DNA of 64,000 nucleotides. Source: Salminus brasiliensis (lineage: Eukaryota; Chordata; Actinopteri; Characiformes; Bryconidae). The translations under genes and the position numbers were made by a program. This document shows, piece after piece, positions 13,545 to 26,321 of the stretch (position 1 is its first letter; each line of letters starts with the position of its first letter). Under the pieces are notes generated by a model. The model was given only the letters and a program-made list of their open reading frames with translations. It was not told where the DNA came from and made no database searches. The stretch spans positions 38,119,425 through 38,183,424 of the forward strand of contig NC_132879.1 of the NCBI RefSeq assembly GCF_030463535.1, in the 5' to 3' direction.

Positions 13545-14190
13545 ATTTCATTTACTTCCAATTCCACAGGCAGTAAACCAGCAAACCTAGAGCATTTTGC
13601 TACCACCACCATGCTTAACAGTAAGTATAGTGTTCTTGAATGTCTCACCTTAACTCCTCCAAATATCTTTATCTCATCTGACCTTAAAACTTTACTCTAG
13701 AAGGCTTTTTCTTTGCCCATGTAGTCAGCTGCAAACTTTAGTCGAGATTAAAGGTGTTGATTTTGGGGCAGGGGTTACTTTATTGGATGACAGTCTCTCT
13801 GTATATGGGGATGTAAAATTCAATTCACTGCAGACAATGACACCCATATTTCAACAGCAGTTCATGGCAGTCATGTGCCTTTGTGGTTCTTGGGTTGTTT
13901 CTTACTATTTTAATCAATCTCCTTTAATGCAAGGGTGACCGTTTGGGTCTTCTTCTATACCTTGGCAAAGCTGTTACAACATTGTACAATATGTCATGTT
14001 GGAATCTGCAGTTGTTCAGAAATGGCCCCAAGAGACATTCCTGACTTTTTAAAATCCACAACCATTCTTCTCAGATTTTTTCAAATCTGCACTTTCCCCT
14101 TCTACTGTGTGTTAGTCATTGTAATTAGTTTTGTCACACAAACCCTTTTTATGTGTCCAAAAAGAAGCTATCAACTGTAGTCAATCATGA
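13545..14190 (-). mobile_element. Tc1-like DNA transposon relic
   Basis: The minus strand preserves a decayed Tc1-like transposase: complements of CTACCACCACCATGCTTAACAG and of CTAGAAGGCTTTTTCTTTGCC are hallmark segments of the family (known from memory). Stops and frameshifts are frequent. The same family occurs at 60.04-60.58 kb. Terminal repeats were not resolved. Confidence 0.6.
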
Positions 14191-15695
14191 TCACTGACAG
14201 GGAGTTGATGTCTTGGCTTTGGCCAACTTATACTTCTATTATTTTATGAGGCTGTACAAAAATAAAACCCCCAAATTCTATTTATGTTGTGTCACTTATC
14301 AATCATGAAAACAAAAATGTATACATAAACAAATATATAGAAAAAAACACCACACAGTTTTTAAATGAGAATGAATACTTTGTGGTGGCAGTAGGGATTT
14401 CTCACAAACCCTGCATTAGAGTTTAACAAACTTGTACCAAGGACCTAATATTTTTATTCTTATTTTGTCATAATACTTATTCTGCTCCAGTAAACAAACA
14501 TGTTTCTCCTTGTGTTTATGGTCCTTGGCTAAGACAGTGTGCGTGATTACATCACAGGCAGCACAATTGATGCCATTCTTCTTTACATGGAACTGGATAT
14601 TGCCAGAAGCCATAATTTTGATAAACAACAGATGTCTTTGCTACAAAAAGGTGCTATGTCCAAAGAGAGTTAAACGAGACTGATGCTCATCCATTGGTAG
14701 TGCTTCTTCTGGATGAATCTTTGTCAGTTTAGGGCAGTGAAACATTGAGATATATTACAGTCAATGTAGACAATGTGTATGCCAGAGGTGTAATGCCATG
14801 TCTTGACTTCCAGTCACTAAAAAATTCATATATTCAGATTTGAATACATGGTAATGGTAGTAGACTAAACTAGAAGTTTCCAGTTAATGCTAAGTGACTT
14901 TAAACAGCATTTAATTTGCTTAAAAAACACTGATAAACAAGACACACAACAAACATTAGAAGTTAACATATAGTTTCAATGTTATGTTTCAAGGTTATTG
15001 GAGACTCCAGCAGAGATCTGCTGCCCTGCAAATTGACTCTGGGTATATTTAAAAATGTATATGTATTTCAGTCAGTAAATATGTAAATAGCATGTTACTG
15101 ATAATTCCTTTGTGCATTTGAGTCAGTTTGTATAGAAAGATGTTTTGGGTTTTTAGAGCTTATTTAGGCAGTGTTTAGATCAGGCTACTGGAGCAAACTG
15201 CTGATGGTCGGCTGCATCTGAAAACAACCTTCCCTAAATTTTGCCTGATCGGGTAGCCATGTGAATCCATGAAACATTTCTATGTGTAAAAAAATCGCTC
15301 TATGAACAAGTGAACTCTGCCAGCTTATGTATCACCTACGGATCAGACAGAATCAAGAAAAGTAGTTGAATGTAGCCAAAAATGCACACAAACTATGAAC
15401 ATTACAGTGAATCTTTCGGTCATATCCAGTGTGCCAAAACTGGGACCTACACAGTAAAAAAGAAAAAAAAATGCCTCTTTATCCAGTCCTTTAGAACATG
15501 TTGTAGAAATAATACGGTTCTTTTGGACATTTTTGAGAAGAACCCTTCAAGGCAATTACTAGAATATGTTAGCTGTTCAAACAGCATAATCACAGTATAT
15601 TTGTATTGTAAGAACTGTAAGTGTCAAGACTTTCCCTCAACAGAAATCTTAATATTGTATGACTGTCCACTCAAAGGAGCAAGACGCATTGCACT
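14191..15695. other. No gene seen
   Basis: AT-rich, without supported exons or named repeats. Open frames up to about 140 codons near 15.4-15.8 kb run into the neighbouring dispersed repeat and look spurious. Confidence 0.4.
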
Positions 15696-15699
15696 TAGA

Positions 15700-15990
15700 C
15701 TGATTGTGGCCATCATCCATTTATCCATCACTGTGGGTCCAGATTGTACCCAGAATTATTGGTCGCAAGGCAGGAACACTTCCTGGATGGGGTGCCACTC
15801 ACACACTAACACCTAGGGGCAATTTAGCATTGCCAGTTTATGTCTACCATGCGTTTTTGTTAGAAAACTGGACTACTCTGGAGATCTCCTTGTGGACAGA
15901 GGGGGAACACACCAAACACCTCACGGACAAGCGTCTTGAGCTGTGCGGCGCACACATTACCTACTGTACCACTGTGCTGACATTGTGGCC
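15700..15990 (+). repeat. Dispersed teleost repeat, decayed copy
   Basis: Contains CCTGGATGGGGTGCCA, CACCTAGGGGCAATTTAGC and a final TACCACTGTGCTG, which I recognise as fragments of a widespread fish repeat. Class (SINE-like or other) is uncertain. It supplies most of the 182-codon open frame here, so that frame is not a gene. Confidence 0.55.
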
Positions 15991-16003
15991 CTCATTCCAA
16001 GTC

Positions 16004-16215
16004 AAGTCAAGTCAAGAAGCTTTTAGTGTAATTCTATCAAGTACACCGTGGAGTGAAACTGCGTTCCTCCAGGACTATGGTGCAACATGGAACAGAAACA
16101 ATACAGTACAGATACATGAGGACCAAACAAGTGTGTATAGATTTAATCAGAACAAAACAATAAATACGATATGTACATACAGGACAGTGCAACGCCAACA
16201 CAGCAACAACTCAGC
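16004..16215. repeat. TCAAG-type dispersed repeat, second copy
   Basis: Opens with tandem CAAGTCAAGTCAAG and later has CTCCAGGACTATGGTGCAAC, matching the organisation of the copy at 9440-9645. Confidence 0.55.
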
Positions 16216-17750
16216 ATTGTCCCCTGTCTGGTTATCTGATTTTACAGAGTAGGAACAGTTGTTACATATGATGCCGCTCTGACCACAGTGAACTCTGACA
16301 CTGGACTCTTTTCTTTCTACTCTATAAACCTCCGTCACGGTGAAGAAGGCCCCCAAGGAGACAATAAAAGGAACATCTTTTCACAATGAAACCATTTGAG
16401 TGATCTCTTTCCATCTCACTCAATTTAATTATATTTAGCAAGCTTTCCTGAGATTACCATTTGTAGTTGGAGTAGTGGCAAAGCATTTCCAAAAAATAGC
16501 AACCATTAAAGTGTTTAGATGTGGTTTTTTTTATTGTGATTATTTTATCATTTGAAGATTTCAAATGTGTCTGTCTATCTGTCTTATTTCTTGCTCACAC
16601 AACCACAGACTATGTTTCCAAATTCGGATATTTCCACTACCATTGAGATGCTCCATTAGGCATGCTTAAACCACAACACCCTCAGTGCTCAGTTCACTTC
16701 CTGTGACTGAAGCTGCTAGAGTTTCACTGGGTCTTAAATATGAAGCATGCCCCTCTCTCAGCTGTTCTCTTTGGGGACTAGTTCCACCTGGTTCTCACAC
16801 AGATCCCATCTTCGTCTGTGTTGCGTCCTCTGGTCACAAGATTCCAGACTGATTGTGTGGGTGGGCCTGTGCCTGGAGGCACGTGTGTGTCCCTATGTGT
16901 GTGTATATGTGTGTGTGTAGCACCAATCCTGGCCTGATTATATCTACTCTCTGCCTCAACCTGCTTTGTGGATAGTTTGTATTGACCAAATGCAGATAAA
17001 GAGGGTGTGTGTACTGAGCTTTTGCAGAAAGTGGTTATGATAAAAGCACTTCTATCTGACTGACAGTGTGTTAGGTTTGAGGGTGTGTTGGACATTGTAA
17101 TTATGCAGAACACATAATATTGGCTGTAGATGCTGCCTTTTGTAGTCTAGTTCAAATTCTAATTCAGTGACAGTGGCAAGATTAAGAGTAACCAAGATTC
17201 AAAATGGGAACCCATCCTCATCTGGTTGGACACTGGATGAAACAACAAATAACAGAGCAACAAGAATAACTGGCCAGGAAGACTGATGTAATGAAGAGCT
17301 ATGGCAAATGTGACAGCAAGCCATGTGTTCTGAGAATGCAAGTGAGAGTAAGGACACATGTGCAGTGATAATGTGAAAGTACACTTAGTCATATGCACAG
17401 CTACGTAGTATCTAATGTGTCATGAATGAATCAATGCGAGGATCCAGAGCAGCACTGCAGCAGGGTAGTGGAGAGCTGGGTAGGGCAGAGCTGGGACAGA
17501 ACAGCAGGAACAGGGCATCCCAGTAAATGGGAAAGAGATAAAAAGAAAACAGAAAAGAAGGAAACACAGAGAGGTTAGGAGGATTGTGATGAGTTTACAC
17601 AGCAGGAGAGCCAGTTCCAGAGGGTAGGTAGGCAGCAGCACTCAACCACACTTAGATCAACAATATTTAAAACACAGAAAGTGTGTTGTCCCAGTAACAG
17701 GACGTTTATTCCAGAGCGGGGGCTTTATAAGAGAAAGCTATTTCCCCTGC
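16216..17750. other. No gene seen
   Basis: No supported exon. A short GTGTGTGT patch lies near 16.9 kb. Open frames of 60-110 codons show no family resemblance. Confidence 0.4.
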
Positions 17751-17754
17751 ATTG

Positions 17755-17980
17755 TTTTTTCTAATTCAAGATACTGACAGTAGGCCAGCATCTTATGAGC
17801 AAAGTGTACAGCAGAGGTTGTAGGGTTTAAGAATTTCCCCAAGATACTCAGGGGCAAAATAGCAGCAGCATTCTGAAGTAGTTGGAGCTTATTTAACAAT
17901 TTGCATGAACGTCCAGCCAGAAAAGCATTACAGCAGGGTCTAGAAGGGTAATAAATGCGCAGTTTCTTAGCATCTTTACA
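17755..17980 (-). mobile_element. L2/CR1-like LINE reverse-transcriptase relic
   Basis: Minus-strand frame contains CCNAFLAGRSCKLLNKLQLL followed by QNAAA, resembling the DYCNALLAG...[10 protein letters not shown] block near the end of L2-type ORF2. The flanks are decayed and there is no intact domain. Confidence 0.5.
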
Positions 17981-18204
17981 GTTGGGCAGTATGCCTGTGT
18001 ATGCCTGTGTGTTTTTGTTGACAGGCAGCAACTAAATTCATATATTTTAAATTGGGATTTGGTCAAGACAAAACCACTCCAGAACATCCACATTGTTTGT
18101 AAGTCACTCCATGGTAGCTTTAGATGAATGCTTAGCATCTTTGTCCTTGTGGAATATGAATTTCTGACTTATTTTCAGATGATTTTGCAGATTTTATCCA
18201 TACT

Positions 18205-18480
18205 CACTTAAATCTTGACAAAATTACCTAGACATTTGTTGAGCATCACTTGCAGAGCAAAACTTTTCCACAATGATTATTCTTCTTCCACCAACATGAT
18301 TATAAATGGTCTAAAACAAAGCCAGCAGGTCTTCAAATATTGCCTCTGGGTTCTTTGTGGCCTCTCTGACCAGTTGTCACTTCTCAATTTTGGCAGTGTT
18401 TTTCACTTTGTGGTTTGGGACATTGTCAAAGCTTTGGATAGTCTTTATCTATATCTCACATTTGATGTGTTTTTTTATGC
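18205..18480 (-). mobile_element. Degenerate Tc1-type transposon relic (tentative)
   Basis: Phrases such as CTCTGGGTTCTTTGTGGCC and CAAAGCTTTGGATAG, read on the opposite strand, resemble the transposase region of a fish DNA transposon I remember. The 167-codon plus-strand frame over it (18215-18718) is therefore doubtful as a gene. No ends found. Confidence 0.3.
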
Positions 18481-18719
18481 AGCTGCCTTTGTCCAACCTA
18501 GAACACCACAGTTAACAGCTGCAAAGTACCTCATAGATTTGGCTTATAACTCACACTCATTCAGCAAGTTCAAGATTTTACACAATGAATACAGAAGGTT
18601 AGCACTGGAATCGATTCTGGTGCTTTGCTTTAATAACACTAGTTGCATTCTACTCCGCAAGATCTATACATACCACCCTTGTTTTCTCTACACACTTGAG
18701 GAAATCTGGGCTAAATAAC

Positions 18720-20335
18720 TTGCAATTAATAATAATTGCCACATCATCAGAACAAAAACAAACACTAACAAAAGAAACAAACAGACAAGGAACAAAAAAG
18801 ACCAAGCTAACATACCATGCCCTGCCATGAGCCATGAAACATGCACAATGCCATGAAACACTGAAACAAAGGGACTATTTAGAGAAAGACCAACAAGCAA
18901 CACCTAAACATTCAAAAGGCTGTTCTACGGCACAGGTGGAAACACCAACGACAAGGTGGGGCTAGGGCGGAGACAAGAAACAAACATAAACAGAGCCATG
19001 TGCAACTGTGCACATGGCAGGGCAAAACAAAGACACAGACCAGGAAGGGAAACCCCAAGGGCAAGACAAAGACACCCGTTACACCTTGTTGTTCAAGATA
19101 ATTGCTGTGATTTCACACAGATTAAAAGTTGGAAAATTAAGAACATTTCACTGTTCCATAAGTTGGACATTTAAAAATGATGCTTTTAGATTGTTTGTGT
19201 TTTGTTTTGTTTTGTTAGCTTTTGATCTTATAGTATCGTACAGTAGTATCGTATCCATTTATTCTAGTTTAAGTGTGTAAGTATATATTTAGTATTTTTG
19301 AATTAATCCTTTTCTTGTGTAAGTAAATTAAATTGTATTTACTCTCCTTAAAAATATCTCCTAAATACATGTTCGGAATGGCTGTTCTGACTGGGAACAT
19401 AATGGGCAGGTATGTATCCAACATTTGCACAGTATTGTACCTGGTGGACCTCTAATTGTGCATGTACATGTGTATGTTCACCCCTTGTGCTCTGTGACTT
19501 TTAGTACACCCCAAAGATTACTAATCGGTAACTACATGCAAAGCAATGCAATTTGGCTGGTTACTGAGGAGGTTAAAAGGTTAATGAAGCAGTGTAAAAG
19601 GCAGTTTTCTTGTTTTGTGAAGGCTGTGAGGCAACATATGTGGATTCATCGCTAGATTTATAATCCTACTCTTTCTTTTTGATGATGGAGAGTGGAGAGT
19701 GCTAGTGCTAGGATACTGTGTCCATGTCTGTCAGCAACCAGAAAATAGGGAGAGGGCGAATGAGAGCTGGGAGTCCCTCAGTGTTCCAGCAGATTGTAAT
19801 CTTTGCTAAGAGCCTCTTTGTTTGAGCCTTTAACTGAAGTTTAATTACCACTGAACGCTAAAGGGACTTGCTCTGGCTTTTTAATGTTTATTCCCTTGCA
19901 GAAGCTGCCAAGTGAACGGAAAAGCTTGCTTCTTTTGGACATGATACCTTCTGTGACTTCATTTCGTGTGGATTTGAAGTTCAGCAATCAGAATGACATT
20001 TTCTCGCTACATTTGTTAAACAGGTATTGGTGCATTCTTAACGAATTCTAACCGTTCAAGTAGAAGCATGGGGGACAACGAAAGACAGCATGTTCTACCA
20101 CAACAACAAAACAGTATGAAATGTGTAACTCCTGAAGGGCAAAGTGAATGGTGTGTCACACACTTCACTAGATCACTGTTTCCAAAACAACCTGTTGCAG
20201 CGCCTGTCTGGCTCGGCTTCTACAGACCAAAATACCGTAACAATAAACAGAGAACTAGTGTGAAAAATAGTCATGAAGAATAATCAGTGACAGTATTTTG
20301 AGTGGTTCTGTTTAGCTTAAATAAACACTCAACAG
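18720..20335. other. No supported gene; CA/A-rich tract and one exon-like stretch
   Basis: 18720-19090 is rich in AAACAAACA and AGACACAGACC phrases and may be a decayed retroelement terminal region (uncertain). 19902-20032 is an open stretch bounded by TTGCAG and GTATTG that looks exon-like but has no recognised product. Confidence 0.35.
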
Positions 20336-20337
20336 AC

Positions 20338-20530
20338 AATGGTTAAGGGTTTGGGTTTCAGGTTCAGGTTAAGATTAGGGCCAGGGTTAGCATAACGTTT
20401 TGGGTGAAAGATTTGGTTTGAGGTTATGTTTAGGGTTAGGATTACTGCCAGAATTAGGGTTAGGTTTTGGGTTAAGGTTGAAGTTAGGGTTAGGATTAGG
20501 ACCAGGCCTGGGGTTATGGTTAGTGAGAAT
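20338..20530 (+). repeat. Degenerate GGGTTA-type telomere-like tract
   Basis: About 190 bases of variants of GGTTAGGG, GGTTAAGG and GGGTTTGGG, with several exact TTAGGGTTAGG units near 20430-20465 and 20485-20500. The G-rich strand is plus. It is too irregular for a recent telomere fusion. Confidence 0.6.
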
Positions 20531-21560
20531 TAAGGTGAATCTGTTATATAAAAGTATATAAAAGTCTCATAGATATATTTACTGCTACACATTCAGATAT
20601 TTTACTGATGTTACTTCACAGATATGTTGTTAATATGAAAGTCTATTTATTATTCATGTCCAATGGACCACTCAAAATAAAGTGTTACCCAGTTATCTTG
20701 TCTTATGGCTTATCACATGTATTTGCATTTGCTGTGACCTCAGTTATCCTCTATGTTGTGGTTTGGTTTCTTATTTGGGTTTCCACCCTTCACCTTTTAC
20801 CTGCTCAGAAACAGTCTGTATGGTCTCTCAGTAGCAGTCTAGACAGGGCCAATTTCTTCCTTTTTTTTTCAGCTACAAAGTGCTATTATTATTTCCGCTT
20901 TAAGTCTTCTCTTCAATTAAGCGAAGCAAGAGTTAAATCACCTTCACACTTGCCTGATTATACCTGATGGAAATCACAGGTATAGACATTTTCCAGTGCT
21001 GCTGATAATGAGCATTCTGGATCTCTTTAATGTTCTCAGGCTACACACATCAAACAGCCCCCTTGTTCATGGCCTCTTATTATGATTATTTTAACACCTC
21101 CCGTGCGTGACTAGGCTCGGTTAGGCGAAGTGCCCCGCCCTGTCCTTCACACCGCAATCATTTTCAGGAGAAGGACAGTGACGTGGGTAGAGTGAAAAGG
21201 CATTTAAAGACTGTCCCACATGGGTATTGATGCTTTTCATTCTCTCTCTATATGCAACTGGTCAAATTACATGTTTTGTTGATTTTGTAAGTGCAAATAA
21301 GTAACAAACCCTGTACAGCAAAAACACCTCTGCACATGTTACTGCAGAATGACTGTTTATTATCACTACTGTTTAAATGGATCAACAAAGCTGTAATTAT
21401 AACAACTTTGCTTATGAGTGCATATTTCTATTAACTGCCTTTACAGTTATCAATGGCAGGCAATAAAAAGAAAATGATTACAAAATCAGCTTCTTTCCGT
21501 CAGATGTTTAGATGACATAATTTTACATAATGAGATCCTTTCCTGCAAAAATCTGTTGTG
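20531..21560. other. No gene seen
   Basis: No supported exon or repeat. A plus-strand frame at 20608-20967 is hydrophobic but has no recognisable family and no splice support. Confidence 0.4.
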
Positions 21561-21566
21561 GACGGT

Positions 21567-21880
21567 AAGTAAGGATGGGCAATATGGCGATATTTTATTG
21601 TATTGTGACCAATTATGTTATCGTGATACACAGTATGCTTTTCTAAACTCGTCATAGATCAACTGCACGCTTCGTTACAAACAGTGTAATTAGTCCGGCT
21701 CAACTGGATGAAGCACATCACATTTTGAATGAAAAATCACTGTACTAAGTATGGGGGGGTGATGTATGAGAGGTGATGCAATCATGTATATATAATCATG
21801 TACAAATATTGTGTATTGTAATGATATTTTAACGTCTTATAATATATCGTCATCATTATTTTTACCATGTTGCTCAGAGT
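21567..21880. mobile_element. hAT-like non-autonomous element remnant (tentative)
   Basis: Begins with GGATGGGCAATATGGCGATAT and ends among TCTTATAATATATCGTCATC, phrases I associate with a common teleost non-autonomous transposon. No matching far-end inverted repeat was found, so this is one end or a decayed copy. Confidence 0.4.
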
Positions 21881-21989
21881 GCACTGAAGGTTGCATTTTG
21901 GATCATCACAATTAAATACCATGTGTATGTTTTTGTAGCCTTAATGCATTTGTGTTTGCATATTATGTTTGTATTTAAATCAAGTAAAT

Positions 21990-22170
21990 TCAACACAAGT
22001 TCAAGGTCTTATCTGGCCCCCAAATTCCAAAGATCTCAATCCAACTGAGTGCTGGAACAAGAAGTCTGATCCACGGTGACTCCTCCTCACAACTTACAGG
22101 ACTTAAAGTATCTGGCGCTAGCATCTTGAGGACACCTTGTAGAGTTGGCAGACCATGGAGGACAAGCAAC
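21990..22170 (+). mobile_element. Tc1/mariner transposase C-terminal relic
   Basis: TCTGGCCCCCAAATTCCAAAG..., AATCCAACTGAG and CTTACAGGACTTAAAG match the end of the Tc1 transposase family also seen at 9.3 and 44.1 kb, around the third catalytic acid motif (SKDLNPTE instead of SPDLNPIE). Isolated fragment with frameshifts. Confidence 0.6.
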
Positions 22171-24155
22171 AAATTCCCAGTGCAAATAATTATTTAAAAA
22201 TCTAGTTTAAGTGTGTTACATTTCTTATTATGAAAATTAGATCAAATATTTCTTATTATGACTTTTCTTATTATGAAAATTAATAAGATTAATATTTTTA
22301 TTCCACTGGTAGATTATTGTACTTGAAAACTAAACAATGTGCCAATGGCGCAAGACACTTGCAGTAGATGAAATGATTTACAAATGTTAAAATGTCTAGA
22401 TAAAGAATATACAAAATCAGAAACAGTATGTGTTGAAACTTGCCATGGGCTTTTTCCTCTCTGTTCCTCTTTCGCACAATCTCTGATAGGACTTCTTTGT
22501 GCACTTTGTCAGCTCTGTAACATTTGAAAAGGGTTTGGACAAAAGGACAGTGAGGTTAATAGAGCCTCACAGGAGCTGCAGAGCATTAAAGATAACAGTG
22601 TCAACAATAACCCTGGCTGAGTGGGATCTTCAGAGGTATGCAGGAACACTGTTACACATCACAGTGTGTGGTTAGGACAGTGAAACGTATCTGCCATGCA
22701 TCTACCACAGGAGCGTTCTCAGCCTGTGTGGCCCAAAACTCTCTGTGGGAGTCCTCTTTTTCCCCTCACACAGTCTCTTTAAGGTAAAGTTACGGTTAGC
22801 GCTCCTGATGGATGAGCAATTAATTCTGAAGAAATTTCTATGACAGTCTGTGTTATTTCCTGTTCTTCATCTGTTTGTTTTATCATTGGTTGTGTCTGCT
22901 GTAATCGACTAGATGTCAGGAGAGTCCGTCCTTTTTATGACCATCCCAATGTCACAACTCAAACAGGAACTATGCTAACTCACTGCTTTATGCTCTCACT
23001 TCTCTCACTGTCAGGAACATACGTGCATTTTCAGGCATGGTGGTCTCTCTTTCTTTTCTCATTTCTCAATTAGTTCATTAGTTATCTTTAGAGCCCATGA
23101 GGTCACCGGCATCTTCATCAAATGGATTACACAGTGCCAAGTGGTTTCTCTAAAACGTCTGGCTAACTATCCAAAACATTCAATAGTCAAAACAAAACTA
23201 GGTAATATATAATATAGGTCAATGATTTTTGTCTTGTCACTTACTGTTTTGAGCAAATCAATACTAGCTTTACTTTATTACTTTAGTCCCCTTTTGGGAC
23301 TGCTAATTTTTGTCCCAGTTTCTAGCGCCCCCTATAGGCGATTATAAACAGCTCTTATGAGGAATATTATTATACATACATATTGCTGTCGGTTGTCGGA
23401 CATGTTTCCCTCACATTGCCATAAGACCTGTTGGCTTTTATACATGATGTGTTTCAGGAAATTTCCATCTTTGATGTATTTATGTTAAAGCAATGTGTTG
23501 GTTTCACTGCATCTATGAGATGTGCCAATGTGCCCAGCATCTAGTTTGAATTCAGCAGATTCCTTAGTAATACTTACTTACATATTTAATTAAAAATGTT
23601 GTTCCCTGAGACCTGCACCCAATAATGTAATAACCCTAGCTCTTCTGCAAAACACAGAAACATGGTTGCTCTCCAAACACAGCTTACTCCCTGATAGGTT
23701 TGTATTTATGATGTATTTATGATGTATGTAGTTTTCTTATAGATGAAATCCTACAGAATTAATAATAATAATAATAATAATTTGATAAAACAATAATAAA
23801 AACTTTATCATACATTCATGTTAAATGGGTAAATGTGGTAGTTTCAGTTTCTTTGTTCAAATTAAAAAGAAAAAAGATTGAAATAAGCGAAAAGCAAAAA
23901 AGGACTAAAGAGCTACTTAAAAATAACCATGAACCCTGAACCAAAGTAATTTGTTCCAAAATAATCTTGATTTGAATGGTTTGTAACCCATTCCACCCCA
24001 TTCCACCCCTATTTTAAAGCACTTCTCTGTGTTCGCTAAAAAGGTTAACCCTATCAGACTGTCCATCAGTATGAAAAAATAAACCTACATTATTTAAGGT
24101 ACCACTGCTTGATTCCTTTAAGAGATGTAGTTTTTTAAATCCAGACATAACAGTT
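22171..24155. other. No gene seen
   Basis: AT-rich; a short (AAT)n at about 23760-23783. No supported exon. Confidence 0.4.
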
Positions 24156-24161
24156 TATATA

Positions 24162-25275
24162 CAGTGGGCCGAAAAAGTATTTAGTCAGCCACTGATTGTG
24201 CAAGTTCTCCTACTTAGAAAGATGAGAGAGGTCTGTAATTTTCATCATAGGTACACTTAAATATGAGAGACAAAATGAGAAAAAAATCCAGGAAATCCCA
24301 TTGTAGGATTTTTAAAGATTTTTTTTGTAAATTATGGTGGAAAATAAGTATTTGGTCAATAGCAAAAGTTAAACTCAATACTTTGTAACATAACCTTTGT
24401 TGGCAATGACAGAGGTCAATGTTTCCTGTAAGTCTTCACCAGGTTTGCACACACTGTAGCTGGAATTTTGGCCCATTCCTCCATGCAGATCTCCTCTAGA
24501 GCAGTGATGTTTTGGGGCTGTCGCTGGGCAACACAAACTTTCAACTCCCTCCACAAATTTTCTATGGGGTTGAGGTCTGGAGAGGCCACTCCAGGACCTT
24601 GAAATGCTTTTTACAGAGTCACTCTTTCGTTGCCTGAGTGGTGTGTTTGGGATCATTGTCATGCTGAAAGACCCAGCCATGTTCCATCTTCAATGCTTTC
24701 TGATGGAAGGAGGTTTTGGCCTAAAATCTCACAATACATGGCCCTGTTCATTCTTCCCTTAACACGGATCAGTCATCCTGTCCCCTTTGCAGAAAAACAG
24801 CCCCAAAGCATGATGTTTCCACCCTCATGCTTCACAGTAGGTATGGTGTTCTTGGGATGCAACTCAGCATTCTTCTTCCTCCAAATACGACGAGTTGAGT
24901 TTTTACTAGAAAGTTCTATTTTGGTTTCATCTGACCACATGATATTCTCCCAATCCTCTTCTGGATCATCCATATGCTCTCTGTCAAACCTCAGACGGGC
25001 CTGGACATGTACTGGATTAAGCAGGGGGACACGCCTGGCACTGCAGGATTTGAGTCCCTCTCTGCGTAGTGTGTTACTGATGGTAGCCTTTGTTACTTTG
25101 GTCCCAGCTCTTTGCAGGTCATCCATCAGGTCCCTCCGTGTAGTTCTGGGATTTTTGTTCACTGTTCTCATGATCATTTTGACCCCATGGGATGAGATCT
25201 TGTGTGGGGCCCCAGATCTTGGGAGATCATCAATGGTCTTCCATTTTCTTACAATTGCTCCCACAGATTTTTTTC
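24162..25275 (-). mobile_element. Tc1-like transposon, truncated at its 5' end
   Basis: The low-coordinate end has a terminal repeat CAGTGGGCCGAAAAAGTAT preceded by a TA dinucleotide (24160-24161). Minus-strand transposase pieces show IVRKWK, RRDLMDDLQRAGTKVTKATI, MWSDETKIELS (first catalytic Asp), WGCFSAKG, HDNDP (second Asp) and [11 protein letters not shown] (catalytic Glu). The last two motifs are in other frames. The amino-terminal helix-turn-helix and the other terminal repeat are missing beyond about 25275, so the copy is dead. Confidence 0.85.
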
Positions 25276-26320
25276 ATGCCTATTGTAGATAAGCATCTCT
25301 TTAACATATCTTTAAGAAGAGATCTTCACATCTCTTTAAGCAAACATTCATGAAGCAGAATTCCATTTTCAGTTCCTATCCAGTAGCATATCCAAAAGGT
25401 TCTGCAGCAGCACATGCATAAATAGGACCTTAATGGAAGAGTCATCAGAAAACGTTTTGTTTATCCGCACCAAAAAACTCAGCATCAGAATTTTTTAAAG
25501 GAGCATCTAAGCAAAAGCAAAACTTTTGTCCTGGGAACTGAGCCACATAAAACAGACATTTTTTTTTGTGGTGGTGGGGGGGGGGGGGGGGGTGTTAGAG
25601 GCATTAGGAACAATTCATATGTAAAGGAAAATTAGTTCTACCAAATCTAGAAAAGAGGTGAAAAGAGGATAGTTTTGACAGCAAAATTATAATCCTAAAC
25701 ACAACTCAAAATCCAAGGTCTACCATAAGAGGTGCAAACTGAAGGGGGTGTTGCTTTTGATAAGTAAATAGAACCAAGAAGTTATATAAATAATCTAACA
25801 TCTGAAATAATTTAACAGTGAACAAATTTCTTTTAGTGAAATGGAGCATGTTGAAACATTGAGGAAAGAATTCAATTTTTATCAGTACTTTCCCCGTTCC
25901 TCTTTTTCTTCGGATGTTCACAAGTGCAGTGGAGCTTGACTGGAAAGGCGACGGGATTTGTAAATGTGTGCCGTTGTTCTCCTTACTGACAGGACTTCAG
26001 CTCCGATCTCTCTGTGTGTCCATCAGCCTGAGTCTCTGCGCCCACTCAGCCGGCCGGCCTGACGCAGCTGCTGTGCTGGAGCCGGACGGCATATGGGCAG
26101 AAGACAGAATCAGCCCTGTTACACAACTAGTGTTTTCTGCATGAACTCAAGGCACACGTTCTGTGCCTGGGGTGTCTGGTCTGGAGGGGAGTGAGCGCCA
26201 GCTCCAGTTTCTTCAGCCTGCTACTACTAAACAGCCAAAATTTGACAGAACATTGCATGATGCACTGCGTCAATGTGACCCAAAAAGGATAAAACATACA
26301 TTGGTTACACAAGTACTGGG
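25276..26320. other. No supported gene; poly-G run and a GC-rich patch
   Basis: A run of about 18-20 G lies at 25573-25592. A locally GC-rich patch at 25990-26105 is partly open but has no recognisable product. Confidence 0.4.
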
Positions 26321-26321
26321 G

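Noticed and set aside
15382..16252. 144- and 182-codon overlapping plus-strand frames
   Set aside because: They run across two known dispersed fish repeats; no splice sites or domain.
18215..18718. 167-codon plus-strand frame
   Set aside because: No family resemblance, and the DNA looks like a reversed transposon relic.
24630..25292. 220-codon plus-strand frame
   Set aside because: Antisense shadow of the Tc1 transposase on the minus strand.
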